Assembly (NCBI RefSeq): GCF_002218085.1 | Contig: NZ_BDUC01000001.1 | Location: 1,323,081 to 1,387,080 of the forward strand | Source: Tolypothrix sp. NIES-4075 | Lineage (GTDB): Bacteria > Cyanobacteriota > Cyanobacteriia > Cyanobacteriales > Nostocaceae | DNA length: 64,000 bases | Reading direction: 5' to 3' | In this document: positions 7,810-16,675 of the stretch, piece by piece | How positions within the stretch are numbered: position 1 is the stretch's first letter | How the letters are laid out: each line of letters starts with the position of its first letter | The notes under the pieces: model-generated | Databases searched by the model: none | Seen by the model: only the letters and a program-made list of their open reading frames with translations | What the model was told of the DNA's origin: nothing | Position numbers and translations under genes: made by a program

Positions 7810-8487
7810 ATGAAGAAAAAATCAACGATAGATGCGATTCAAGGTGACTTATTCTCAGGATTTGGCTCTGTTATAGATGAGTCAATTAAGAGTATGGAGA
7901 AAGAAGTTCTATCTATGCCTGATGCAGATGTTATTTTCTATCACAACTTTTTCAGTCATCAGGAGAGCGATGAATTTTTTCAAACTTTGTTTAACGAAAT
8001 AAAATGGCGGCAAGACAAGGTAAAAATGTATGGCAAGGAATTAAACTTACCGAGAAAGACTGCTTGGTATGGAGATAAAGACAAGCCATATACATTCTCA
8101 GGTATTCATCTTGAGCCAGAACCTTGGACATCTACACTGCTACAACTCAAAGAGAAAGTTGAGGAAATTGCAAAAGTTAGGTTTAACAGCGTCTTACTAA
8201 ATCTTTACCGAGATGGAAATGATGGAATCTCCTGGCATACTGATGCTGAACCAGAGTTGGGAAACAATCCTGTAATTGCTTCTGTCAGCTTTGGCGGAGC
8301 AAGAAGGTTTATGTTTAGACATAAGCACAATAAGGATTTGAAAACAGAAGTTCAGTTAACACATGGCAGTTTTATTCTGATGGCAGGTACAACGCAGCAT
8401 TTTTGGCAGCATCAAATCCCAAAAACATCTAAGAAGGTTGAACCAAGAATCAATCTAACTTTCAGGGTAATTAATCATTCTCATTAA
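7810..8487 (+). CDS. alkB: AlkB-like Fe(II)/2-oxoglutarate dioxygenase
   Basis: The protein has 225 residues from the ATG at 7810; a TTG at 7795, overlapping the previous stop, would add five residues. It matches the AlkB/ALKBH family that removes alkyl groups from nucleic acid bases by oxidation. Iron ligands are seen as HxD in ISWHTDAEPEL (about His143/Asp145) and the distal His in HFWQHQIP (about His201). The 2-oxoglutarate arginine lies in PRINLTFR. The substrate lid LNLYRDGNDGISWH and ASVSFGGARRFMFRHK are typical of the group closest to ALKBH2/3. The tight coupling to the methyltransferase-like gene is unusual and suggests a common repair or modification task (inference). Confidence 0.9.
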   Translation: MKKKSTIDAIQGDLFSGFGSVIDESIKSMEKEVLSMPDADVIFYHNFFSHQESDEFFQTLFNEIKWRQDKVKMYGKELNLPRKTAWYGDKDKPYTFSGIHLEPEPWTSTLLQLKEKVEEIAKVRFNSVLLNLYRDGNDGISWHTDAEPELGNNPVIASVSFGGARRFMFRHKHNKDLKTEVQLTHGSFILMAGTTQHFWQHQIPKTSKKVEPRINLTFRVINHSH

Positions 8488-8543
8488 CGGGGTTCGTAAA
8501 AAAGATAGCAATCCTATTTGATTGGTGAGCAAACAATTTACCG

Positions 8544-8570
8544 TAGAGACGTTCCGGTAGAACGTCTCTA
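8544..8570. repeat. palindromic repeat TAGAGACGTTC...GAACGTCTCTA
   Basis: A perfect 11-bp inverted repeat with a 5-base loop (CGGTA). It belongs to the GTAGAGACGT type dispersed palindromes seen elsewhere in the window (near 2040, 35236 and 60847-60955). It sits between alkB and the DUF4926 gene and could act as a terminator-like hairpin, though no T-tract follows. Confidence 0.75.
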
Positions 8571-8687
8571 GCTCGAATGGCAATCAGGGAAGTGCAACCA
8601 TTCGGAGTGGCTGGATTATTGAGCATGATTCTAACACTCCGAGATTAACAACCTGTTATCCTCTTTAATATCTGGAGGTAATAATAA

Positions 8688-8936
8688 ATGACGATAAACA
8701 CACCAAAGTTACTTGATGTAGTTGCATTAACAGTTGACCTTCCATTTGGTAACTTGTGGCGCGGACAAGTTGGCACAGTGGTTGAAGTCTTGGCTAATGA
8801 TGCTGCGTTTGAAGTCGAGTTTAGCGATCGCAATGGAAGAACTTACGAATCTCTCGGTTTACGAACGGAGCAATTTATGGTGTTGCATTTTGAACCAGCA
8901 TCACCTGATTCAAAACCAGAGATGGTTATAGCCTAG
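8688..8936 (+). CDS. DUF4926 domain protein
   Basis: The protein has 82 residues. KLLDVVALTVDLPFGNLWRG, QVGTVVEVLANDAAFEVEFSD and GRTYESLGLRTEQFMVLH form the small beta-barrel pattern of DUF4926, a family often found next to toxin-antitoxin or DUF6883-type genes. Function unknown. The start is supported by the GGAGG at 8673-8677, 10 bases before the ATG. No partner gene is seen: the next gene is ureB on the other strand, with the two stop codons only a few bases apart. Confidence 0.75.
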   Translation: MTINTPKLLDVVALTVDLPFGNLWRGQVGTVVEVLANDAAFEVEFSDRNGRTYESLGLRTEQFMVLHFEPASPDSKPEMVIA

Positions 8937-8943
8937 ACACGAT

Positions 8944-9249
8944 TTATAATTGACCATTAATTTTGGCATTAAAACCGTAAACTTGCCGGCTACCAGCAAG
9001 AGGAATTAAAGTTACTTCTTTTTCATCTCCTGGTTCAAACCTTACAGCAGTCCCAGCAGGAATATCAAGACGCATTCCCCTTGCTTGTTCCCTATCAAAA
9101 TTTAAAGCTGCATTAACTTCAAAAAAGTGAAAATGCGAACCAACTTGAATTGGTCTATCTCCCATATTTCCTACCAGCAACTTTACCGTTTCACGACCCG
9201 CATTTAATTCAATTTCCCCATCAGACGTAATAATTTCTCCAGGAATCAT
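8944..9249 (-). CDS. ureB: urease subunit beta
   Basis: The protein has 101 residues, the usual size. MIPGEIITSDGEIELNAGRE is the classic beta-subunit start and RPIQVGSHFHFFEVN the conserved core, followed by GMRLDIPAGTAVRFEPGDEKEV. It assembles with UreA and UreC. It follows ureA after 30 bases that hold short CTCTGCG/CTTTGCG repeats. In other cyanobacteria ureC follows directly; here it does not. Confidence 0.97.
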   Translation of the reverse strand: MIPGEIITSDGEIELNAGRETVKLLVGNMGDRPIQVGSHFHFFEVNAALNFDREQARGMRLDIPAGTAVRFEPGDEKEVTLIPLAGSRQVYGFNAKINGQL

Positions 9250-9279
9250 ACTTTGCGCCTCTGCGTCTTTGCGTGAGCT

Positions 9280-9582
9280 TTATCTAATAGGATTATGCAC
9301 AGTTACCAACTTAGTCCCATCAGGAAAAGTCGCCTCCACTTGCACTTCATGCACCATTTCCGACACACCTTCCATCACCTCATCTGTTGTTAACAAAGTT
9401 GTACCATAACTCATTAAATCTGCAACAGTTTGTCCATCTCTTGCACCCTCCAAAATAGCAGCAGAAATATAAGCGATCGCCTCCGGATAATTCAACTTCA
9501 AACCTCTATCTTTACGCCTTTCTGCTAACAAAGCAGCCGTAAAAATCAACAGCTTATCCTTCTCCTGCGGCGTAAGTTGCAT
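9280..9582 (-). CDS. ureA: urease subunit gamma
   Basis: The protein has 100 residues from MQLTPQEKDKLLIF, the standard N-terminus of UreA, with the conserved RGLKLNYPEAIAYIS and GTTLLTTDEVMEGV. The frame is open 21 codons further upstream (to 9645), but that extension encodes RRQGRQERREER, a translated short tandem repeat, so I reject it and place the start at 9582. The purine-rich GAGGGAAGAG stretch just upstream can serve as ribosome-binding site. It lies 50 bases after ureD. Confidence 0.95.
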   Translation of the reverse strand: MQLTPQEKDKLLIFTAALLAERRKDRGLKLNYPEAIAYISAAILEGARDGQTVADLMSYGTTLLTTDEVMEGVSEMVHEVQVEATFPDGTKLVTVHNPIR

Positions 9583-9632
9583 CTTTCTCTCTTCCCTCCT
9601 CTCTTGGCGTCCTTGGCGTCTTGGCGGTTCGT

Positions 9633-10481
9633 TTAAATTTGCCAAACCCTAGGTATACACTTATCACAATTCAAAAAAGACATCCGCAGCAGCTGCCAAA
9701 CATCAATAAACCAGTTTCTCACCTCATAGGTTGAAGAACCACGATATCGACACAAAAATCCATTTTCTAAACGAGTAACCCCAGCTTCCCCTCCTCCATT
9801 CCACTTTGAACGTGCTTTTTCCACAATTTCCGCGCTCACGACACCTCCCACCAAAACTAGATTACCTGTAATTGGTTGCCCAGCCAAGCCGTGGGGACTG
9901 TGGAAAACTTCTTCACTACCCGGTAGCCATTGTCTATCAATCCACAACGGTTTGCCTTGCTGCCAAATTTCAGTATGATTGCGCCATTCTCCTTGCACAA
10001 ATTTCTCACCTCTAGCACTGCGACCAAATCGAGTAATTTCCCAGCCTAAATAACTAGCTCCCGTAGCTAATTCTACCCGTAAATCTTGCCGATAAATTGC
10101 CCCGTTAAAAACAATAGTTTCTTGGGGGAACCATTCCAAACAAGCGCCAGCATCAACTTGTATTTTGATGCTTTGTTTTGCTTGAGTGCCGTTACTGCGA
10201 TAAATTTTACTAGCAGCGGCTGTAGTAATTAATGCTTGAGTGTTGGGTTGGAGGTGAAAATCAAGAGTCATGCGATCGCCTCCCACAACGCCCCCAGCCG
10301 TATGTAAAATGACGCTATGACAAACTTGCTGTCCTTCTGGATAAAATGGGCGTTGTACCTTCAGCGGGGCTTGATGGGAGTTATGAATTAGGGCAGTTGT
10401 CCCCAGGCGATCGGCATAGACTAAATTAAGTTTGCCATGCCAGCCATTTTCTGATTCTGCTTGATAGTTACATTGATTCAC
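9633..10481 (-). CDS. ureD: urease accessory protein UreD
   Basis: The protein has 282 residues. UreD is part of the UreD-UreF-UreG chaperone complex that loads nickel into apo-urease. Family marks are WHGKLNLVYADRLGTTALIHN, PLKVQRPFYPEG, VILHTAGGVVGGDRMTLDF, TTAAASKIYRSNG and CLEWFPQETIVFNGA. It is the first gene of the ureD-ureA-ureB run. UreE, UreF and UreG are not in the window and must be encoded elsewhere if urease is functional. Confidence 0.95.
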   Translation of the reverse strand: MNQCNYQAESENGWHGKLNLVYADRLGTTALIHNSHQAPLKVQRPFYPEGQQVCHSVILHTAGGVVGGDRMTLDFHLQPNTQALITTAAASKIYRSNGTQAKQSIKIQVDAGACLEWFPQETIVFNGAIYRQDLRVELATGASYLGWEITRFGRSARGEKFVQGEWRNHTEIWQQGKPLWIDRQWLPGSEEVFHSPHGLAGQPITGNLVLVGGVVSAEIVEKARSKWNGGGEAGVTRLENGFLCRYRGSSTYEVRNWFIDVWQLLRMSFLNCDKCIPRVWQI

Positions 10482-11035
10482 AAATTATCAAAAATTAATA
10501 TTAATATTTTCTCGCCAAGATTACATAATCATCTAAGGTATAGTGCAACACCAATTTGCTATAGCATTACTCATAACCAAAGCCGTCTTTTCCTTCTTTG
10601 ATTTCCACGCTGGGAAGACGAGAAATCAAATTTTCCTTAAACTTCATATAATTTACTTGTTCTAAGTCATACCACCAAGCGTATTTTTGCTTAATACCTT
10701 GTGCTTCTTCGCGGGTTCCTGCCACAAGCGAACGATTATGGCTTGCGTGAAATTCCTGAATGACGACTCGATCTGCGATCGCTAATTTCTCAATAAAAGC
10801 GGCTTCATCTTCTGGTAAGGTGGGAAGTAGAGGCGTAATAGTGATAGAAAGTTTCGGAATAAAACCTTTTAAAGGGTCAATAGTTTGTTTGATTTTGGTA
10901 AGAGCATTTAATCTGGCTTTGATACTAGGCGATCGCGCTTCAAAATCTCTTCTTACAAACTCGCTCCCAGTAGGTATACTCATATTAATTCGCAATCGCT
11001 GAAATCGTTGTAAAATATCGATATCTCTGGTAATA

Positions 11036-12159
11036 AGTAGGTGGTTACAATTAAATATAAGATAGAGAAAGTCTAAAAAACGGGTGCTACGAGATGTCTG
11101 CTCCATTGCGGGTTACATTAACAGATTTAGAAGATTTGACGCTTTTCGAGTTGCGGGAAGCGACAACAGTTCCTAAACGGACACGCGATCGCGCCCACAT
11201 AATTAGATTAAATGCCCAAGGATGGAATGTACCAGCGATCGCTAAAATTTTTGAGTGTCACGAACATACGGTACGAGCAACACTGCGGCGTTGGGAAAAT
11301 AGGGGTTTGGGAGGATTGTGGGAAACTTCAGGACGGGGAGCAAAGAGCAAATGGCAAGAGGCAGATTTAGCATATTTAGAGGATTGTTTAGAGCTAGAAC
11401 CTCGTACTTATAATAGTTTGCAGTTATCAGAAAAATTGGCCCAACATAGGAATGTACAACTGAGTCCGTCTCGTCTGCGACGTTTGCTCAAAAAAAAAGG
11501 TGGAAATGGAAACGCACCCGGCATACTCATAAAGGAAAACAAGACCCAGAAAAAAGACGAATTAAGCAAGCAGACCTAGATACCCTAAAACAAGCGGCAG
11601 TAGACGGTTATATCGAACTCAAGTATCTTGATGAGTCTGGGTGTTGTCGTTGGAGTCCAGTTAGCTACAGTTACAGTCGTATCGGTAGCCAAAAACAAAT
11701 GGCACAAGTTGGTAGCCGTGGTGGTCGCATTAGTATTTTGGGTTTATGGCAACCCCAAGTCAGTTTTGAGTATGCCTTGGTTCAAGGTGGGTTCAAAACA
11801 AAACGCTACATCGAGGTTATGGATTGGGTCGCAGCTAAGGCAGAAAACACTTTAGCTGAAACTGGTTGTATCACTGTCATTGTTCATGACAATGGCTCCC
11901 TGCATACCAGTAATTTAGCAAAACAACGATGGCAAGAATGGCAGGAAAAAGGACTGTTTATTTTCTTCTTACCACCCTATTGTTCCGAGATGAATCGGAT
12001 CGAGGAAGAGTGGCATCAACTAAAAACTCATGAAATTGCTGGACAAATGTTTGACAATAACTACGATTTAGCTATGACAATTATTGATGGGATGGAAGCT
12101 CGAAGCATAAAGGGTGAATATGCCCTTGAGCGTCTTATATTTAATTGTGCCTAGCTACT
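11036..12159 (+). mobile_element. IS630-family insertion sequence with TA target duplication
   Basis: The element is 1124 bp, flanked by TA at 11034-11035 and 12160-12161. The imperfect terminal inverted repeats begin AGTAGGTGG (left) and AGTAGCTAG (right, complement) and then share a perfect 16-bp block ACAATTAAATATAAGA (11047-11062; complement near 12133-12148). TA duplication and the encoded DDE transposase are typical of the IS630/Tc1/mariner superfamily. It lies inside a radical SAM gene, transcribed against it. Confidence 0.9.
11094..12154 (+). CDS. IS630 transposase, two frames joined by -1 frameshift
   Basis: Frame A runs from ATG 11094 to 11579 and encodes the helix-turn-helix half (RDRAHIIRLNAQGWNVPAIAKIF, HTVRATLRRW). 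A run of nine A at 11490-11498 followed by GG lies where homology moves to the -1 frame. Frame B continues with RWKWKRTRHTHKGKQD and the catalytic half: YLDESG (first D), VIVHDNGSLHTS (second D) and NRIEEEWHQLKTHE (E). A -1 slip on the A-run gives a 353-residue protein, a normal IS630 length. This layout, two overlapping frames with an A-run, is known for many IS630 members and suggests programmed frameshifting or transcriptional slippage rather than decay. Confidence 0.88.
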
Positions 12160-12697
12160 TAATTGGGCTGCGAGTTTGAATCACCAACGTTGGACGATAT
12201 TCAAGCATTACCTCTAATAAAGAGCGCGTTAGCTGATATTTAGACTCAATAGGTTGATAAGGATCTGTAACGCTACTCATATAAATTGTCGGAAACTTGT
12301 TGGGGTTTTTCTTGTACCAGCTTTCCAAATCTTTTTCTAAAACTAGTGCAGCATTTTCCTTGATAATTACCCATTTTCCCCAATCTTGCCGCATGTTATA
12401 ATTAGGACTAAAAGCAGTAGCATAACAATAACTACAACCGTATTGACAACCCCGATAAGGATTTAAAGTCAAATCATAAGCAGCGATAAAACCAGTTGCC
12501 GGATTTAGTATAGATTTAGCATTTTGAGCATAAATTTTAGTATCACCAAAAGTTTCTTTAACTAACTTTGTCGGAGTGCCTTCAGAATATCCTTCATAAC
12601 GAGCTTTTGCCATTTTAAAATTTTATATTAGGTTGAATAAATCATAACAATTTAGCGCAAATACGCTAAAAAATAACTTTGCGTCTACCCTTCTCCT

Positions 12698-12732
12698 GTC
12701 GGAGACGCTACGCGAACGGGAACGTCTCCGAC
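12698..12732. repeat. palindromic repeat GTCGGAGACG...CGTCTCCGAC
   Basis: A 10-bp perfect inverted repeat with the arms at 12698-12707 and 12723-12732 and a loop CTACGCGAACGGGAA. The CTACGCGAACG core is shared by dispersed cyanobacterial repeats, also seen at 61850-61863. It lies between two minus-strand genes. Confidence 0.75.
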
Positions 12733-12800
12733 GAATGCGACTTGGCGTGATAATTAATCAAATACTAAATAATGCACCCTAATTTATCTAGTTACTGTTG

Positions 12801-13586
12801 TTAATTTTCAATTGCTTCAGCGATATGTACGCTAGTGCTATGAACAATGTAAACAAAACCACGCTCATTAGCAAAACGCTGATATAAATCCCGCAAACCT
12901 GCCACAAGTTGCTGCTGCATTGGTCCAGAACGAGGAACAGAAGAATAACTCATCGAACGACCAATTAGTCCAGTTAAATCTAACTCTTGCCGATAAACAA
13001 AAATATATTCGCGGAGATTAACAAAATGTGGACTAACTAACAGTGGCTCGACAAATTTCATCCGTTCGTCTACTCGTTCCCCATTCGATGCTGCGCGTAC
13101 TATTCGCGTATATTCAGCCGTGAAAGTATCTTCGCGATCGCGGTTATTCCACACTACTGCCAACCTTCCCGATGGTTTCAAAATGCGGTGGAATTCTTGC
13201 AAAGTTGGTTCTGGATTAAACCAATGAAAAGCTTGAAAACTAGTTACCAAATCAACAGATGCATCAGGTAAGTTAGTAACTTCTGCTGTTCCATCTCGAA
13301 ATTCAACTTTTGGATGTGATTGAGCTGCTTCTCTCATCGCTGCATTTGGTTCAACAGCAATGACGCTAACTCCTTTTTTACCTAACAACCGTGAGGAGAT
13401 ACCAGTACCCGCACCAATATCTGCTGCTAAAAGTTGCGTCGGTGGTGCTAACCCTTCCAAGATAATATCAATTGCTGCGGCTGGGTAGCTTGGTCGATAG
13501 TTTACATAATCCGCTGCTCTGTCGGAAAATCGGGTTAGTGGATTGAGGGTGTATAGCGGTGTTGTTTCCGGGTTAGTTTGGCTCAT
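12801..13586 (-). CDS. class I SAM-dependent methyltransferase (UbiE/SAM_11 type)
   Basis: The protein has 261 residues. RFSDRAADYVNYRPSYP at the N-terminus, AADIGAGTGISSRLL as SAM motif I, VIAVEPNAAMREAA as motif Post-I, and SFQAFHWFNPEPTLQEFHRILKPSGRLAVVWN as the motif II-III region place it in the methyltransferase type 11 group related to trans-aconitate methyltransferase. The exact substrate cannot be told. It is a single gene. The 230-bp gap to the divergent kinase contains no gene. Confidence 0.88.
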   Translation of the reverse strand: MSQTNPETTPLYTLNPLTRFSDRAADYVNYRPSYPAAAIDIILEGLAPPTQLLAADIGAGTGISSRLLGKKGVSVIAVEPNAAMREAAQSHPKVEFRDGTAEVTNLPDASVDLVTSFQAFHWFNPEPTLQEFHRILKPSGRLAVVWNNRDREDTFTAEYTRIVRAASNGERVDERMKFVEPLLVSPHFVNLREYIFVYRQELDLTGLIGRSMSYSSVPRSGPMQQQLVAGLRDLYQRFANERGFVYIVHSTSVHIAEAIEN

Positions 13587-13825
13587 TGGTGTGGAATCGA
13601 AAATAATCTTAGTAATCTTATTAAGGTAAGTTAATTACCCATACTAATAAATATTTTCCAGAGTTTTACGGGAATTATAAAGTTACTTCTCCTGAAAAAT
13701 ACCTGCCACGGATAAATCGAGAACGCAAAAACGCATAAAAAACAGGAGAGGTTGAAAAAAACTGGTTCTGTGGCATTTACACAACTGAATTGGTTGTGAA
13801 GTAACTTTATACATTCCTCTTGACA

Positions 13826-16102
13826 ATGCAGTTGAACCCCAGAAACACCCATCCTGCTAAGAAAACTAAATCGATACCTCTGCGCTTGATTCTTGTCGTT
13901 CCCTTTGTGCTGCAAATATTTGCGGCTGTAGGGTTGGTGGGATATCTTTCGTTTAAAAATGGGCAACAAGCAGTTAATGACCTTGCGAATCAGCTAATTG
14001 ATAAAGCCAGTCAGCAAGTTGATGAACATTTAGCGATTTATCTAGCTTTACCGCAGCAACTGAGCCAACTTAATGCGGATGTAATTTCCGCAGGACAACT
14101 CAATTTCAATAATCAAAGGGCAAACGAGCAATATCTCTTTAGACAAGCCAAAGCCTTTAAGGATATCACATATATAGGCTATGTATTAACCGACGGCAGA
14201 GAAGCTGGAGCGGGACGCTGGATTAACGGTGTGGATCTGCTAGTCTACGAAAATTTGATTGGAGATGGCAAAGCGTCAGAATATGTTGCAGATAAGCAGG
14301 GAAATCGCGTTAAACTTTTGCAAAGCTATGAGTTTGATCCCTGGACGCAACAAGGCAGTAAAGATGCAGCGCGATTAGGCAAATCTATTTGGGGTCCTAT
14401 CTTTACGTTTGATCCAGGGAATTTACAAATTAGCGAAGCGGGTAAAGCACTGCAAACTCAAGACCCAACTTCCAATATTGGATTTGAATATTATGTCGGC
14501 TTACCTGCCAGATCTCCAATCTACGATCAAAACGGTAAGCAACTCGGTATAATCGCCATTGATCTGCTGCTGACCAATATCAGTGAGTTTCTTCGTAACC
14601 TAAAAGTCAGTTCTTCTGGGCAAGTCTTTATCATCGAGCGCGATGGAATGCTTGTTGGCAGTTCTAGTAAGCATTCCATATTGCATAAAGTAAATGGAAA
14701 AGCAGAACGATTTAGTATTCTTAAAAGTCCCGACCCGTTGATTCGCAGTATTGCTAGTGAGTTACAAAAAAGGTTTAAAAATTTTCAATCTATCCAGGAT
14801 AATCAAGAGCTTAATATCACCTTCAACGGAAAACGTCAGTTTGTACAAGTGACTCCGTGGCGAGATAAATATGGTTTAGACTGGCTCGTAGTTGTGACGG
14901 TGCCAGAATCAGACTTCATGGCAGAAATTAACGCTAATACTCGCACAACCATCTTATTATGTTTGGCGGCATTGGCAGTTGCAATTCTATTAGGAATATA
15001 TACAGCAAGCTGGATTACCAGTCCAATTCTACGTTTGAACCAAGCTTCAGAAGCAATTGCAATTGGAAAACTGAATCAAATTGTCGAAGAAACTAAGGTT
15101 AACGAACTGAATATTCTTGCTCGTTCTTTTAACAGAATGGCGCAGCAATTGCGAGATTCTTTTGCAGCTTTAGAGACAACAAATCAACAACTAGAACAGA
15201 CAAACGAAGTTTTAGAAGTTCGTGTAACTCAAAGGACAGAAGAACTTTCTCAAACACTCCACGAACTACAACAAATGCAAACTCAGTTAGTGCATAATGA
15301 AAAAATGTCAGCACTAGGGCAAATGGTTGCCGGAATCGCACATGAAATCAATAACCCAGTGAATTTTATCCACGGCAACCTTACCCACGTCAATCAGTAT
15401 ACACAAGATATATTGCAATTACTTGAGGCGTATAAACAACATTATGCAAATCCGCCGAAATCACTTCAAGAATTACTTGATGAAATTGATATTAACTTTA
15501 TTAGCGAAGACTTAACTAAAATTCTTCAGTCGATGAAAGTTGGTACAACTCGCATCCGAGAAATTGTCTTATCACTCCGAAGCTTTTCGCGTTTAGATGA
15601 AGCCGAATTCAAAAAAGCGGATATTCACGAAGGCATCGACAATACATTAATGATTTTACAACACCGTTTTCAGGCAAAAAATAACCAACAAGAAATTAAA
15701 GTTATTAAAGAATACGGTCAATTACCTTCTGTTGAATGCTATGCCGGACAGTTAAATCAGGTATTTATGAACTTAATTGCAAATGCTATTGATGCACTAG
15801 AAGAAATAGAAGTAACTAATAATTTTCCAGTGCCGACAATTTGGATTCATACCCAACTAACAGATGAAAATAAGGTATTAATCTCGATTCGTGATAATGG
15901 CGTAGGTATTCCGGAAAACATTCGCTCTAAATTATTTAATCCTTTCTTTACTACCAAAGCTGTAGGCAAAGGAACTGGTTTAGGATTATCTATCAGCTAT
16001 CAAATAGTAGTTGAAAAGCATCGCGGTAAATTATGGTGTGATTCAATACTAGGTCAAGGTACAAAATTTGTGATTGAGATACCGTTAAAGCCAAATTTAT
16101 AG
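13826..16102 (+). CDS. membrane sensor histidine kinase (dCache-HAMP-HisKA-HATPase)
   Basis: The protein has 758 residues from ATG 13826; a TTG six bases upstream is also possible. A first membrane segment at about 20-44 (LILVVPFVLQIFAAVGLVG) is followed by a double Cache sensor domain of about 310 residues outside the cytoplasmic membrane. A second segment at about 373-394 (LLCLAALAVAILLGIY), a HAMP domain and a coiled coil come next. The kinase core has GIAHEINNP with the phospho-acceptor His at about 506, the N-box NLIANAIDAL (about 649), DNGVGIP and GKGTGLGLSI. The H-box is of the HWE-free, cyanobacterial AHEINNP type. No response regulator is adjacent. Cache domains usually bind small organic ligands such as amino acids; the ligand here is unknown. 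Confidence 0.93.
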   Translation: MQLNPRNTHPAKKTKSIPLRLILVVPFVLQIFAAVGLVGYLSFKNGQQAVNDLANQLIDKASQQVDEHLAIYLALPQQLSQLNADVISAGQLNFNNQRANEQYLFRQAKAFKDITYIGYVLTDGREAGAGRWINGVDLLVYENLIGDGKASEYVADKQGNRVKLLQSYEFDPWTQQGSKDAARLGKSIWGPIFTFDPGNLQISEAGKALQTQDPTSNIGFEYYVGLPARSPIYDQNGKQLGIIAIDLLLTNISEFLRNLKVSSSGQVFIIERDGMLVGSSSKHSILHKVNGKAERFSILKSPDPLIRSIASELQKRFKNFQSIQDNQELNITFNGKRQFVQVTPWRDKYGLDWLVVVTVPESDFMAEINANTRTTILLCLAALAVAILLGIYTASWITSPILRLNQASEAIAIGKLNQIVEETKVNELNILARSFNRMAQQLRDSFAALETTNQQLEQTNEVLEVRVTQRTEELSQTLHELQQMQTQLVHNEKMSALGQMVAGIAHEINNPVNFIHGNLTHVNQYTQDILQLLEAYKQHYANPPKSLQELLDEIDINFISEDLTKILQSMKVGTTRIREIVLSLRSFSRLDEAEFKKADIHEGIDNTLMILQHRFQAKNNQQEIKVIKEYGQLPSVECYAGQLNQVFMNLIANAIDALEEIEVTNNFPVPTIWIHTQLTDENKVLISIRDNGVGIPENIRSKLFNPFFTTKAVGKGTGLGLSISYQIVVEKHRGKLWCDSILGQGTKFVIEIPLKPNL

Positions 16103-16219
16103 GGAAAATTGTAAGAGTGCGTAGACGCAGAGACGCTTGTCGCAAGATATCGCTTGAGTTCAAAAAAGCGATATTATAGTAATTAACGTAACTATTAAAA
16201 ATAACAACTGCATCCAAAA

Positions 16220-16348
16220 ATGGAAAGATTACTTAACATCCATATTGAAAAATTAGCAGAAGGTGTTTATTTAGCAACATCAGATGAGCTTCAAGGTTTA
16301 GTCGCTCAAGGACGGACGGTTGCTGAGACTCTAGAAATAGCTACATAA
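16220..16348 (+). pseudogene. truncated HicB-like / DUF1902-type antitoxin fragment
   Basis: A 42-codon frame: MERLLNIHIEKLAEGVYLATS, then DELQGLVAQGRTVAETLEIA and a stop. This is the usual N-terminal half of HicB/DUF1902-like proteins, which normally go on for 30 or more residues. After the stop no continuation is seen in any frame. No HicA toxin lies next to it. It is best seen as a remnant, or a minimal peptide with the partly preserved HicB fold. Confidence 0.55.
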
Positions 16349-16489
16349 AAAGTTACTTATAGCATAAACGTAACCTAAATGTTTTCCTCTGCGGGGGCGT
16401 GTTTGTAGTTTAATATGCTGTTGGTAGCGCGATCGCCTTTATGCTGCCTATTCCTGTAAAATTCCTAAAGTTAATCTATTTCAGCATTC

Positions 16490-16675
16490 ATGGAGCCAAC
16501 AGAAGCACAATATCTCGTCCTCAATGCTTTAGAAACTTTAGGACTCCTTGAGGGTATGTTTTATGATGAGGAAAGGGGATTTTACTACATCACCACTCCT
16601 AGCCGCGTTTTACCTACAGCACTTTTGTTGCAAAATGGCGAGATAGCTCCTATTTCTTGGGCATCAGAACTATGA
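16490..16675 (+). CDS. small conserved-looking protein of unknown function
   Basis: The protein has 61 residues (MEPTEAQYLVLNALETLGLL ... ISWASEL). No domain is recognised. It overlaps the next gene by ATGA at 16672-16675, the sign of translational coupling, so both frames are likely real. It starts at the only ATG in frame. Confidence 0.55.
   Translation: MEPTEAQYLVLNALETLGLLEGMFYDEERGFYYITTPSRVLPTALLLQNGEIAPISWASEL

Larger units (their letters stand above)
10567..12613 (-). pseudogene. radical SAM (SPL-like) gene interrupted by an IS630 element
   Basis: The N-terminal part (12162-12613) encodes MAKARYEGYSEGTPTKLVKE, the cluster motif CQYGCSYCYA (CxxxCxxC) and TIYMSSVTDPYQPIE, as in radical SAM proteins of the spore photoproduct lyase/Rv2578c-like group. 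It breaks off after IQTRSP. The C-terminal part (10567-11033) continues with ITRDIDILQRFQRLRINMSIPT to the end. Taking out 11036-12161, which is the IS element plus one TA, gives CCA ATT ATT ACC across the joint (RSPIITRD) and one frame of 921 bases, 306 residues. The gene therefore was intact until the insertion. As it stands the protein is cut at about residue 150 and should be inactive, unless the element leaves precisely. Confidence 0.9.

Noticed and set aside
9583..9645. 21-codon N-terminal extension of UreA
   Set aside because: Encodes a charged short tandem repeat; UreA starts at MQLTPQEKD in its family.
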